Origin: Streptomyces sp. SID486
GTDB taxonomy: Bacteria; Actinomycetota; Actinomycetes; Streptomycetales; Streptomycetaceae
Direction of reading: 5' to 3'
NCBI RefSeq assembly: GCF_009865385.1
Contig: NZ_WWJT01000048.1
Location: 1-57,736, forward strand
DNA: 57,736 nt
The notes under the pieces were generated by a model that did not search any database, had not been told where the DNA came from, and saw nothing but the letters and a program-made list of their open reading frames with translations. The first letter of the stretch is position 1; each line of letters starts with the position of its first letter. This document shows, piece by piece, positions 7,627 to 15,932 of the stretch. The position numbers were made by a program, and so were the translations under genes.

Positions 7627-8196
7627 CTAAATCCGCGTACAGGTGCATTCTGTGCGGATGCCGTCACCGTCGATATGGACAATGTGCAACGTGCCCTTGG
7701 CGTACTCGATTCGCACATCATCGTCAGTGCTACCAGGGATGTGCCAGACAAGCCGCAATGACAACGTTTCGCCGATCGTGGCAGGAATATCGGATGCAGT
7801 GACCTGGTGCACGATCTCGGCTTCATCGGGTGACGTGGGGCTGTCGAGATACAGCTTGCTGCCCCGGATGGCCCACTTACCCTCCCATGAGCGGTCATCG
7901 CTCGGGGCGCCCTCCTCGTCCGGCTCGATGGTGTAGCTGCTCGCCGTGACCCCGACGCGAAGGGGGACAGGCTCGTTGCCCTGTGAAGAAAGCTCGACGT
8001 GCCACACGCCCCTGACGAAGGCGCTGACTGCCTGCCCAACAGGGCCCTGGTCCCCGTCCCGGCTGTCACCCGAATTCTTGCTGCACGCGGCAAGAATCGA
8101 GGCGCCTAGGCCGACGGCTAAGTACCGCAAGGTGGTGCGTCGGCCCACCACCTGCGTCACGGCCCGCGCCTGGCGAATACGAGACATCATGTCCAT
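7627..8196 (-). CDS. Putative Tat lipoprotein, C-terminus ended by the IS
   Basis: 189 residues with an RR motif and lipobox (GRRTTLRYLAVGLG, then ASILAACS with Cys about 39), so probably exported and lipid-anchored. The mature part is beta-rich (VRGVWHVELSS, WEGKWAIRGSKLYLDSP, LSLRLVWHIPGSTDDDVRIE) and resembles small lipocalin-like or META-like folds; no family is certain. The TAG stop at 7629-7627 uses bases of the IS end, so the native C-terminus has probably been replaced or trimmed by the insertion. The gene is trapped between two inverted IS5-type copies. Confidence 0.6.
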   Translation of the reverse strand: MDMMSRIRQARAVTQVVGRRTTLRYLAVGLGASILAACSKNSGDSRDGDQGPVGQAVSAFVRGVWHVELSSQGNEPVPLRVGVTASSYTIEPDEEGAPSDDRSWEGKWAIRGSKLYLDSPTSPDEAEIVHQVTASDIPATIGETLSLRLVWHIPGSTDDDVRIEYAKGTLHIVHIDGDGIRTECTCTRI

Positions 8197-8423
8197 TATT
8201 CATCCCCCAATATGCCGAGCAAAGTCACTTGTAAGGTGCATGCCAGACAAGATGCCCCGGTTCCCAATGTCAAAGCAACCTCCCCCCATGTGTACGACTG
8301 CCGGGGCGCCCCACCAGAAGTATTCTGGCGCGTCCTTAGCAAGTGCGCCCGGGCTACCAATGGCTCACAGGCACTTTTCGGCCGTGGACCTGAGTGTCTC
8401 CCGAGGACCGCTCGAACAACTGA

Positions 8424-8783
8424 GAGGGCGGTATGTGACATGATGCTGCGTTCGTCATCGCTGGAACGTGTGGCGCAGGCGTATCGGGGCTGATCAGAGT
8501 GTTCTGTCGTGCTGGAGTGTTCTTCGTAAGTGACCGCCAGCCTTACCAGAGCGACGTGTCCGATGAGCGGTGGGCCCTGATCGAGCCGGTCATCGCCTCC
8601 TGGAAGGTCCAGCACCCGTCGGTCAGCGGGCGGCGGCGTGGGCGGGGCCTGAACGCGGAATCCTCACCGAGCCCGAGCAGGCTTGTTCACCAGGCCGCAG
8701 TCGCAGCCGCATGACCAGGTCGGGACCGGCCCGACAGTCCCACTCGAGAGCTCGAAACAGACATCACGTCACTTACCGCGCTC
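8424..8783 (+). mobile_element. Internally deleted and rearranged IS5-family copy
   Basis: Both ends of the 1.42-kb element are present in 360 bp, in inverted orientation to the first copy and flanked by TGA on both sides (8421-8423, 8784-8786), a perfect TNA target duplication. The 5' part of the transposase is intact to SVSG (about 8625). Then come 26 bases (8626-8651) matching 6495-6520 of the first copy on the same strand, that is, inverted relative to the rest. After that the sequence resumes at the last ~130 bases of the element. It is non-autonomous, but its ends may still be mobile. Confidence 0.8.
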
Positions 8784-8789
8784 TGAGAG

Positions 8790-9330
8790 CGGTCCACGTC
8801 GACACGACCACGGACCAGCCCGGCTTGGCGACGGTCGCGCTCGGCCTGCCGATCCGGCACCGGCTGGTGTTCGCCCTCCGGGCGACACGGCTGTCGATCC
8901 GGGGCATCCGAAAGTCGCTACGAACAAGAAGCAGGTCGAGATGGCGCCCTCGATCCCACCGCGCACTGCGCAGCCCCACACGCCGGCGACGACGGCAGCA
9001 GCCGGTGCTGGATCTCCGCGGCCAGGCTCAGCGGGACGGTACGGCGGCCCTACACGTCGGTGCAGGACCGGTTCGCGACGACGATGTACGCCCGGACGTG
9101 CGAGGTCTCGCCGATCTCCCGCATCACCTCCGCGTCCCGCGTAGGAACAGTTCGAGGAGCCGATGGCGTCCCCGCGGTTGGTCACGGGGCCGACGACCCG
9201 CACCGGCGCGCCCTGACCCTTGTCCTCCACGCTCGGGCGCTCCACTCGGCCAAGCGCCCGTTCCTTCTCGCTGGCTGCTTGCTTGTTCTGGTCGAGGAGG
9301 TGGTGCCTTGCGGCGTCGGCGAACGTGGTC
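8790..9330 (-). pseudogene. Decayed SpoIIE/PP2C-type serine phosphatase
   Basis: Broken frames on the minus strand spell parts of a Streptomyces SpoIIE-family phosphatase: APVRVVGPVTNRGDAIG, then in another frame EVMREIGETSHVRAYIVVAN, a TAG stop, then RTVPLSLAAEIQHRLLPSS, the usual lead-in to the catalytic domain. A one-base loss near 9155 separates the first two pieces, and the frame stops again near 8930. The metal-binding catalytic part is missing, cut off about where the deleted IS copy begins (8783). Such proteins normally act in anti-sigma partner-switching. Confidence 0.6.
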
Positions 9331-9406
9331 GCCTCGGTCGTGCCCGGTGGTCGTGCCCGGTGGTCTTGTCGCTGGTGTCGGCGTACAGGTGGGTGGCTGC
9401 TGACTC

Positions 9407-9443
9407 CCGTGCCCGGCCTCGCCGCCGGCGAGACCGGGCACGG
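9407..9443 (-). terminator. Intrinsic terminator after the RNase J gene
   Basis: CCGTGCCCGG pairs with CCGGGCACGG, with an inner CTCGCC/GGCGAG stem. It lies 25 bases beyond the RNase J stop. Confidence 0.8.
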
Positions 9444-9467
9444 AACCGGAAACCACGCCGCCGGGGC

Positions 9468-11153
9468 TCAGGCGTCGATGATGACGGGGATGATGAGGGG
9501 CTTGCGGCGGTAGGTGCGGAAGGCCCAGTTCGCCACGGCGCGGGCGACGAGCTGTTCGAGCTGGCGGGCGTCCCCGACGCCTTCCTCGGCCGCGGTGGCC
9601 AGGGTCTTCTCGATGACGGGGATGACGGGCTCGAAGGTGGTGTCGTCGTGGACGAAGCCGCGGGCCAGGAAGTCCGGGGCCTCGGCGAGGGCGCCGGTGT
9701 CGGCGTCGACGATCGCCACCACCGTGACGACGCCCTCCTCCGCGAGGGTGAGGCGGTCCTTGAGGGACGCTTCGGTGGCGCCGCCGACTTCCATGCCGTC
9801 CACGTAGACATTGCCGGCGGGGACCTTGCCGGTGATGGACGCGCGCCCGTCGACCAGGTCGACGACGACGCCGTCCTCGGCGATGACGACCCGTTCGGGG
9901 TCGACACCGGTGCGGATGGCGAGGTCGCCGTTGGCCCGCAGGTGGCGCCATTCGCCGTGCACGGGCATGACGTTGCGGGGCTTGACGATGTTGTAGCAGT
10001 AGACGAGTTCGCCGGCGCTGGCGTGCCCGGAGACGTGCACCTTGGCGTTGCCCTTGTGGACGACGTTGGCGCCCCAGCGGGTCAGGCCGTTGATCACCCG
10101 GTAGATGGCGTTCTCGTTGCCGGGGATGAGGGAGCTGGCGAGCAGGACGGTGTCGCCCTTGCCGATGCGGATCATATGGTCGCGGTTGGCCATCCGCGAC
10201 AGCGCGGCCATCGGCTCGCCCTGGGAGCCCGTGCACACCAGAGTGATCTTGTGGTCCGGGAGCTTCTCCAGCTCCTTCGTGCTCACGACCAGACCGGAGG
10301 GGACCTTCAGATAGCCCAGGTCACGGGCGATGCCCATGTTGCGGACCATCGACCGGCCGACGAAGGCGACCTTGCGGCCGTGCTGGTGGGCGGCGTCCAG
10401 GACCTGCTGGATGCGGTGCACATGGCTGGCGAAGCTGGAGACGATGACCCGGCGCGGCGCGGTGCGCATCACCTGCTCGATCGCCGGGTTCAGCTCCCGC
10501 TCGGAGGTGGTGAAGCCGGGTACTTCGGCGTTGGTGGAGTCGGTGAGGAACAGGTCCACGCCCTCCTCGCCGAGGCGGGCGAAGGCGCGCAGATCGGTGA
10601 TGCGGTCGTCGAGAGGGAACTGGTCCATCTTGAAGTCGCCGGTGTGCAGCACCATCCCGGCCCGGGTGCGGATCGCGACCGCGAGGCTGTCCGGGATGGA
10701 GTGGTTGACCGCCACGAACTCGCAGTCGAAGGGCCCGAAGCCACGGCGGTCGCCCTCCCGCACCCGCACCGTGCGCGGCCGGATGCCGTGTTCCTTGAGC
10801 TTGGCCTCCAGGAACGCCAGCGTCAGCTTGGAGCCGACGACGGGAATGTCGGACCGCTCGCGCAGCAGGTACGGCACGCCGCCGATGTGGTCCTCGTGGC
10901 CGTGGGTGAGGACGACGGCCACGATGTCGCCCAGCCGGTCCCGGATCGAGGTGAAGTCCGGCAGGATCACGTCCACGCCGGGCTGGGTCTCCTCGGGGAA
11001 CAGCACGCCGCAGTCGACGATGAGCAGTTTGCCGGCGTGCTCGAAGACGGTCATGTTGCGGCCGATCTCACCCAGGCCGCCCAGGGCGATGACCCTCAGC
11101 CCTCCTTCGGGCAGGGTAGGGGCCGCTTTGAGGTCGGGGTGTGGATGACTCAT
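9468..11153 (-). CDS. rnj: Ribonuclease J
   Basis: A 561-residue metallo-beta-lactamase/beta-CASP nuclease with 5'-3' exonuclease and endonuclease activity, central to mRNA decay and rRNA maturation in actinobacteria. Visible are the zinc motif THGHEDHIGG, NHSIPDS, HTGDFKMDQ, TDSTNAEVPG, the beta-CASP strand SGHASAGELV and the substrate-side motif MPVHGEWRHL. The C-terminal domain ends RKPLIIPVIIDA. The start MSHPHPDL is natural. Streptomyces usually keeps rnj next to dapA; that neighbour is absent here, so this may be a second copy or a rearranged locus. A terminator follows at 9407-9443. Confidence 0.93.
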   Translation of the reverse strand: MSHPHPDLKAAPTLPEGGLRVIALGGLGEIGRNMTVFEHAGKLLIVDCGVLFPEETQPGVDVILPDFTSIRDRLGDIVAVVLTHGHEDHIGGVPYLLRERSDIPVVGSKLTLAFLEAKLKEHGIRPRTVRVREGDRRGFGPFDCEFVAVNHSIPDSLAVAIRTRAGMVLHTGDFKMDQFPLDDRITDLRAFARLGEEGVDLFLTDSTNAEVPGFTTSERELNPAIEQVMRTAPRRVIVSSFASHVHRIQQVLDAAHQHGRKVAFVGRSMVRNMGIARDLGYLKVPSGLVVSTKELEKLPDHKITLVCTGSQGEPMAALSRMANRDHMIRIGKGDTVLLASSLIPGNENAIYRVINGLTRWGANVVHKGNAKVHVSGHASAGELVYCYNIVKPRNVMPVHGEWRHLRANGDLAIRTGVDPERVVIAEDGVVVDLVDGRASITGKVPAGNVYVDGMEVGGATEASLKDRLTLAEEGVVTVVAIVDADTGALAEAPDFLARGFVHDDTTFEPVIPVIEKTLATAAEEGVGDARQLEQLVARAVANWAFRTYRRKPLIIPVIIDA

Positions 11154-11369
11154 ACCTCGACGTTACCCGCAGAGCGGAACGAGATGATCTGTCACCTGTG
11201 TGATCTCTCTGCGACGACGGGTGAGACGTGAGGTCCCGCTGAGGAGCGTCCTGAGAGGACCTCGGTGCGACATCCCTTCCCGACGGGTTCACGCACTTCC
11301 CCGATCAGCCGGCCGGTCACGGTACGGAGGGCCGTCGCGCGGGACGCCGAACGGCTCACGCGGCTCGTG

Positions 11370-11757
11370 TGCCCATGAGGGTAAGGACGCGGCCGCAGTC
11401 GCGGGCTACCGGGTCGCGCTGCTCAGCTGGGGCTGCGACGCGGCATGCCTCCTCGCCTGCGCGTGGGGGCCGGGCATCGGCGTTCCCTGGCGCGGGATCC
11501 TCGTGGCATACACGCTCACCCGGATGGCGGGCAGCCTGCGGGTGACGCCGGGCGGTCTCGGTGTGGTGGAGGCCAGTCTGACAGCGCTGCTCGTGCTGGA
11601 CGGGCCGCGCACCGACCAGGCAATCGCGCTCACGCTGCTCTACCGGATCGCGATCTGCTGGGCGCTGCAACCCATCGGCTGGGCGTGCCGGCTCGGCCTG
11701 GCCTTCGGCTCACGACGCGCGGACCACCACGCCGGATCCGACCGGCGTACCGGATGA
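11370..11757 (+). pseudogene. C-terminal fragment of a YbhN/AglD-type membrane protein
   Basis: The frame carries three hydrophobic segments (VALLSWGCDAACLLACAWG, ILVAYTLTRMAGSL, ALTLLYRIAICWALQPIGWA) and the conserved GGLGVVEASLTALLV motif of lysylphosphatidylglycerol-synthase/flippase-like UPF0104 proteins. Complete members have about eight membrane segments; only the last three or four remain. The homologous frame begins without a start codon near 11380. It lies divergent from rnj in a degraded region. Confidence 0.6.
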
Positions 11758-12452
11758 GAGCGTCACCGGGCCGGGGATCATTTTTTCGGACCTGGCGGAC
11801 ACAGCGGAAAACGACAGCTTCTTCGGCCGCTCGGGGTCCGCGCCGGGGACTCACCCGGCCTGTCAACAGGTGACCGGCCGGGCAGGCGGAGCACCTTCGC
11901 GCGTCGAGACAGCCCGTTGCTCACAGTTCCGTCATCGGGTTGTCCGAGCTCCCGTGCCGCAGGCGGCCCCCCTGTCAGTCACGGCGTCGTCGCCGTTGTC
12001 CTCTGGACGGTTCCCCGGTCCCCTTCGGAGTCCCTCCGTCCCGCACACACCGGCCAGCCGTCACATGACAGGGCCTTCCGCCTTCGGTACACGGGGCACC
12101 TCGTCATCCGAGGTGGTGGGTGGCACGTCCAGGTACTCGGTGATCTTAAAGGCGCTGACCTGCGCGGCAATGAAATCGTCGTCCCGACGGGAGGTACTTG
12201 CCGCATCTGAGCCTTCGCCTTCAGTTCCGCCCACTCTTGATCGAACGACGTGCTCTCCCGCCCCCGTCGTCTCGTCGATCAGATGAAAACTACTGCCTTG
12301 AGACGCACCGGCGACGGGCCGGCAGCGATAAGAGCACGTTGGAGAAGTGCTGTCGCCCAGTCTGGCGACGACCTGGGGGTTCGCCGAATGCACCACGACC
12401 TCGAACACGAACGGTGCGCAGTTCTCCGTCGTCTACGGCGACTCCGTGAGTA
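11758..12452. other. No firmly supported gene
   Basis: The best frame is on the minus strand (12061-12408, 115 residues, starting MFEVVVHSANPQVVARLGDS and ending TTSDDEVPRVPKAEGPVM). Its first 20 codons have Streptomyces-like GC3; the remainder is less biased and no family is recognised. It may be a small accessory protein or a remnant displaced by the IS256-type element to the right. Confidence that it is a gene is about 0.3. Confidence 0.3.
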
Positions 12453-12475
12453 GGCCCGCGTTCGCAGCGCGGGTC
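12453..12475 (+). promoter_or_regulatory. Covarying hairpin before IS256 transposase copy A
   Basis: An 8-bp stem (GGCCCGCG with CGCGGGTC) and loop TTCGCAG lie immediately before GGGAAGG and the GTG start. Copy B has the same structure at 14964-14986 with paired base changes, so the fold itself appears conserved. Confidence 0.6.
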
Positions 12476-12489
12476 GGGAAGGCACGCCC

Positions 12490-13742
12490 GTGCTGAGCGT
12501 GGTGAACGCCGACGGCAGTACCGCGTCCGGCTCCCTGATCGACGAGATCGTCCGCGAGGGCGCCCGCTGGATGCTGGCCGCCGTGCTGGAGACGGAAGTC
12601 GACCATTACGCAGCCGAGTTGGCTGCCGAGACCGAGGAACGCGGGCGGCGCCTGGTCGTACGCAACGGCCACCACCGGCCCCGGACAGTCGTCACCGCGG
12701 CCGGGCCGGTCGAGGTCACCGCGCCGCGCGTCAACGACCGCCGCGTCGACGAGGCCACCGGCGAGCGCAAGCGGTTCTCCTCCGAGATCCTTGCGCCGTG
12801 GTGCCGCAAGTCACCGAAGATCTCGGAGGTGCTGCCGCTGCTCTACCTGCACGGACTGTCGTCCGGAGACTTCGTGCCTGCGCTGGAGCAGTTCCTCGGC
12901 GGCACGGCCGGACTGTCGGCCGCGACGGTGACCCGGCTGACGAAGCAGTGGAGCGACGACCACGCCGCCTTCCAGGACCGGGACCTGTCCGACCGCGACT
13001 CCGTCTACGTATGGGCCGACGGGGTCCACCCGAAGGTGCGGCTCGGTCAGGCGCACTCGTGCGTGCTGGTCCTCCTCGGTGTCCGCCTGGACGGCACCGA
13101 GGAGCTGATCGCGCTGGCCGAGGGACTGCGGGAGTCCACCGAGTCGTGGGCCGACGTGCTGCGCGACTGCCGTCGCCGCGGCATGCGCGATCCCGAACTC
13201 GTCATCGGCGACGGTGCGATGGGCCTGTGGAAAGCCCTGATCGAGGTGTTCCCGACCGCTCGGCACCAGCGCTGCTGGGTCCATAAAGCCCGTAATGTTA
13301 TGAACTGTCTTCTGAAATCCGCACAGCCGGGTGCGACGAAGGCAATGCAGGAGATCTACAACGCAGAGGACAGGGCCCACGCCGAGAAGGCGGTCCAGGC
13401 GTTCTCCCGCACTTACGGCACGAAGTGGCCCAAGGCCGTCGCGAAGATCACCGACGACCGGGGCGAGCTGCTCGCGTTCTACGACTTCCGGGCCGAGCAC
13501 TGGGTCCACCTGCGGACCACGGATCCGATCGAGTCGACCTTCTCCACCGTCAAGCTCCGGACAAGGTCACCCGAGGCGCCGGCAGCCCGGCCGCGGCCCT
13601 GGCCATGGTGTTCAAGCTCGTCGAATCCGCCCAGGCCCGCTGGCGGGCGATCACCGGAGCCCACCTGGTCCCACTCGTCCGGGCCGGGGCCCGGTTCGAG
13701 AACGGCCTGCTGGCCGAACGCACCGAAAGCCACGCGGCCTGA
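12490..13742 (+). pseudogene. IS256-family transposase, single frameshift
   Basis: A Mutator/IS256-type DDE transposase of about 417 residues. Visible: [20 protein letters not shown], the RNGHHRPR basic stretch, PRVNDRR, first catalytic Asp in [10 protein letters not shown], second in [20 protein letters not shown], and Glu in [14 protein letters not shown]. One base is missing at about 13561, where CGGACC-AAG is expected and CGGACAAGG is found. The correct C-terminus ([20 protein letters not shown], ending ERTESHAA) continues in another frame to 13742. GTG 12490 matches the ATG of copy B by alignment. Confidence 0.85.
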
Positions 13743-13755
13743 GGAGAATGCCCAG

Positions 13756-14082
13756 ATGACCGTCTCGGACACCTACGGCACGAACTCTCACACGACCAAC
13801 GAGTTGGCCAGCCTGCTCGCCGACCGACTCGACCTGACCTTCACCGAACGCGAGAGCGACTACCTCGGCGTCTACTTCCTGGCCACCCTCGCCGACACGA
13901 CCCGCCTCCAGATCCAGCCGAACGCCATTCCCGGAGACGACGGGGAAGACGATCTCTACGACGACGAGCACCCCGACGTGTCGGTACTCCTGCTCATCAC
14001 CTCGCCGGCCGCCGCCGAGCCTCTCAATGACGAGCTCTCGACGGTCGGAGGACTCACCAGGCTCCGATCAACTCGAAGCTGA
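13756..14082 (+). CDS. Hypothetical protein downstream of the IS256 transposase
   Basis: 108 residues from ATG 13756 with GAGGAG upstream: a polar N-terminus ([20 protein letters not shown]), then [20 protein letters not shown], an acidic segment ([18 protein letters not shown]) and a hydrophobic [11 protein letters not shown]. The overall pattern is like small cytoplasmic immunity-type or partner proteins, but no family is recognised. It starts 13 bases after the transposase stop and could be cotranscribed with it. The last 12 residues after LSTVGG may be altered by a frameshift. A terminator follows. Confidence 0.6.
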   Translation: MTVSDTYGTNSHTTNELASLLADRLDLTFTERESDYLGVYFLATLADTTRLQIQPNAIPGDDGEDDLYDDEHPDVSVLLLITSPAAAEPLNDELSTVGGLTRLRSTRS

Positions 14083-14094
14083 GCAACTGCCGAT

Positions 14095-14108
14095 CCACAA
14101 GTCTTGAC
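14095..14108 (+). repeat. 14-bp direct repeat, left copy
   Basis: CCACAAGTCTTGAC; an identical copy occurs at 17585-17598 in the same orientation, bracketing 3.5 kb that contains a GNAT gene, IS256 copy B, a second GNAT gene and a MerR gene. Confidence 0.7.
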
Positions 14109-14171
14109 TAGTGCTTGTGGCCCCCCTTGCGCCCGGCCCCCGAGCCCGGCTCGTAGTTGCACCGCCTCGTC

Positions 14172-14200
14172 TCGTCCTGACCGCTGCGCGGTCAGGACGA
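14172..14200. terminator. Bidirectional terminator
   Basis: A perfect 13-bp inverted repeat (TCGTCCTGACCGC and complement), loop TGC, between convergent genes ending at 14082 and 14227. Confidence 0.85.
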
Positions 14201-14226
14201 GGCCACAGGGCCTGTCGAGCACGAGC

Positions 14227-14766
14227 TCAATCAGAGGGCATGACGGGGGACCGCATGCCGAGCCATTGTTCGGCGTCCCAGGCATGGAAACGCTCCACCT
14301 CTATGAATCCCAGCTTCGCCGCGAGGCGCATCGAGCCGACGTTGGCAGTCTGGGTATGGAGCACTACCGGCTCGCCGGGAAGACCACCGTCGAACCAGTC
14401 GAGTGCCGCCGCGCACGCCTCGGCCGCGTATCCGAAGCCCCACGCCCGCGGCAGGAACAGGTAGCCGAGATCGACCTTCCCCGCGGCAGCCTGGCGACTG
14501 TGCTCCGGTGCTCTCCTGAGCAGGATCTGGCCGATCATCGCCCCGTCGAGATCAACGACAAAACTCCCGGGCCACCGCTCGGGCACCTCGGGCATCTCGC
14601 GCTCAAGCTCGTCACGCGGGCGAGGGCCGCCGAGGTAGGTGTGCACCTCTGGCGAGGCGAGCAGTTCGATGAACGCCGCACGGTCCCGGGCCTCGGGCTC
14701 ACGGAGTACAAGCCTCTCGGTCCTGATCGGTGCAGGGGGCCAGGCGACCTGTCCGAGCTCAGTCAT
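14227..14766 (-). CDS. GNAT acetyltransferase (RimJ/RimL-like)
   Basis: About 179 residues. The N-terminus IRTERLVLREPEARDRAAFI is typical of ribosomal-protein-type acetyltransferases, followed by GAMIGQILLRR, YLFLPRAWGFGYAAEACAAA (the acetyl-CoA pyrophosphate loop) and the C-terminal SMRLAAKLGFIEVERFHAW. It transfers acetyl from acetyl-CoA to an unknown amine. ATG 14766 (MTELGQVAWPP) fits the family start best; an upstream in-frame GTG at 14805 is possible. It lies within the block bounded by 14-bp repeats. Confidence 0.85.
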   Translation of the reverse strand: MTELGQVAWPPAPIRTERLVLREPEARDRAAFIELLASPEVHTYLGGPRPRDELEREMPEVPERWPGSFVVDLDGAMIGQILLRRAPEHSRQAAAGKVDLGYLFLPRAWGFGYAAEACAAALDWFDGGLPGEPVVLHTQTANVGSMRLAAKLGFIEVERFHAWDAEQWLGMRSPVMPSD

Positions 14767-14963
14767 GCCAGCCAGCCAATCAGCACGCTCGGCAGCGATC
14801 AACACTCACAGACCGGTCAAGCCACCGGCCCGGTCCCTTCCTCGCCGATGGGAAGCGCCCTACAACCACGCCTGCCGGGGACGAGGAGCAATGCTCAGAT
14901 CCTGTGGATCGGCCCCGGTAGGACGTACCTTCCCGGGCGATTGATCGATAGGTCACCGAGCAG

Positions 14964-14986
14964 GACCGACGTTCGCGGCGTCGGTC
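14964..14986 (+). promoter_or_regulatory. Covarying hairpin before IS256 transposase copy B
   Basis: An 8-bp stem (GACCGACG with CGTCGGTC) and loop TTCGCGG precede GGGAAGG and the ATG start. Relative to copy A, two pairs change on both strands (C-G to G-C, G-C to A-T) and one G-T becomes A-T. Confidence 0.6.
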
Positions 14987-15000
14987 GGGAAGGCACCTTC

Positions 15001-15897
15001 ATGCTCACCGTGGTCAACGAAGACGGCGCCACGCGAGATGGGTCGTCGCTGCTGGACGAGATCGTCCGGGAGGGCGCCCGCAGGACGCTGGCCGCCGCGC
15101 TGGAAGCCGAGGTCAACACATGCATCGCCGAGTTGGCCGACCAGCGGGACGAGAACGGGCGCCGGCTGGTAGTGCGCAGCGGCTATCACCAGCCGAGGAA
15201 GGTCACCACCTCGGCCGGGACCGCGGAGGTGAAGGCCCCGCGGGTGAACGACAAGCGCACCGACCTCGATACGGGCGAACGCAGGCGGTTCTCCTCGGCG
15301 ATCCTGCCGCCTTGGGCCCGGAGGTCCCCGAAGATCGGAGAGGTGCTGCCGCTGCTCCACCTGCATGGGGTGTCGTCTGGGGACTTCGTGCCCGCGCTGG
15401 AGCAGTTCCTCGGCAGTTCGGCCGGACTGTCGCCGGCCACGGTCAGGCGGCTGACGGCCCAGTGGCAGGCCGACCACGCTGCCTTCATGGAGCGCGATCT
15501 GTCGGCCACGGACTACGTGTACGTGTGGGCCGACGGCATTCACCTGCGCATACGCCTGGAGGAGGCCAAGGCTGCCGTGCTGGTGGTGATGGGCGTGCGG
15601 GCGGACGGCACCAAGGAGCTGATCGCGCCGGCCGACGGTTATCGCGAGTCGACGGAGGCGTGGGCGGGCCTGCTACGCGACTGCGCCCGCCGGGGCATGC
15701 GCGCCCCGGTGCTGGCCGTCGGGGACGGCGCGCCCGGCTTCTGGAAGGCCCTGGCCGAGGTGTTCCCCGACACCCGCGAACAAAGATGCTGGGTTCACAA
15801 AACCGCAAATGTTCTCGATTCCCTGCCGAAATCGGCCCAGCCCGCGGCCAAGCGCGCCAGCCACCTCGTCGAACGCTCCGAGACCCTCTCGGCGTGA
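15001..15897 (+). pseudogene. IS256-family transposase, C-terminally truncated
   Basis: Related to but distinct from the transposase at 12490. It has [34 protein letters not shown] (first Asp), AVGDGAPGFWKALAEVFPD (second Asp) and RCWVHKTANVLDSLPKSAQP. After AAKRA the sequence jumps to SHLVERSETLSA and stops, giving 298 residues instead of about 415. The NPIESTF-type segment with the catalytic Glu is absent, so the protein is inactive. The 3' end of the element is not identifiable. Confidence 0.85.
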
Positions 15898-15932
15898 GCA
15901 GCCTCAGCCGATCCGCAGAAGCCGGGAGGATC

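Larger units (their letters stand above)
6207..7627 (-). mobile_element. IS5-family insertion sequence, near-complete copy
   Basis: An element of about 1.42 kb. Its imperfect terminal inverted repeats start GAGGGCGGTAAGTGACGTGATG (left, 6207) and GAGGGCGGTATGTGACGTGATG (right, reading inward from 7627), one mismatch in 22. The flanks are TGA on the left and TAA on the right. Both fit the TNA target type of some IS5-group elements, but they are not identical. The element carries a decayed transposase (6703-7552) and a downstream accessory gene (6284-6706), both on the minus strand. A deleted second copy lies in inverted orientation at 8424-8783. Confidence 0.85.

Noticed and set aside
9060..11231. 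Long plus-strand open frame (723 codons) opposite the RNase J gene
   Set aside because: It is the antisense shadow of RNase J, with Val/Asp/Gly/Ala-rich composition, and no start site or family; RNase J on the minus strand has all catalytic motifs.
12490..14082. Single 530-codon fusion of transposase and downstream gene
   Set aside because: The fusion arises only from the frameshift near 13561; the real transposase C-terminus is in another frame and a new ATG with its own RBS lies at 13756.
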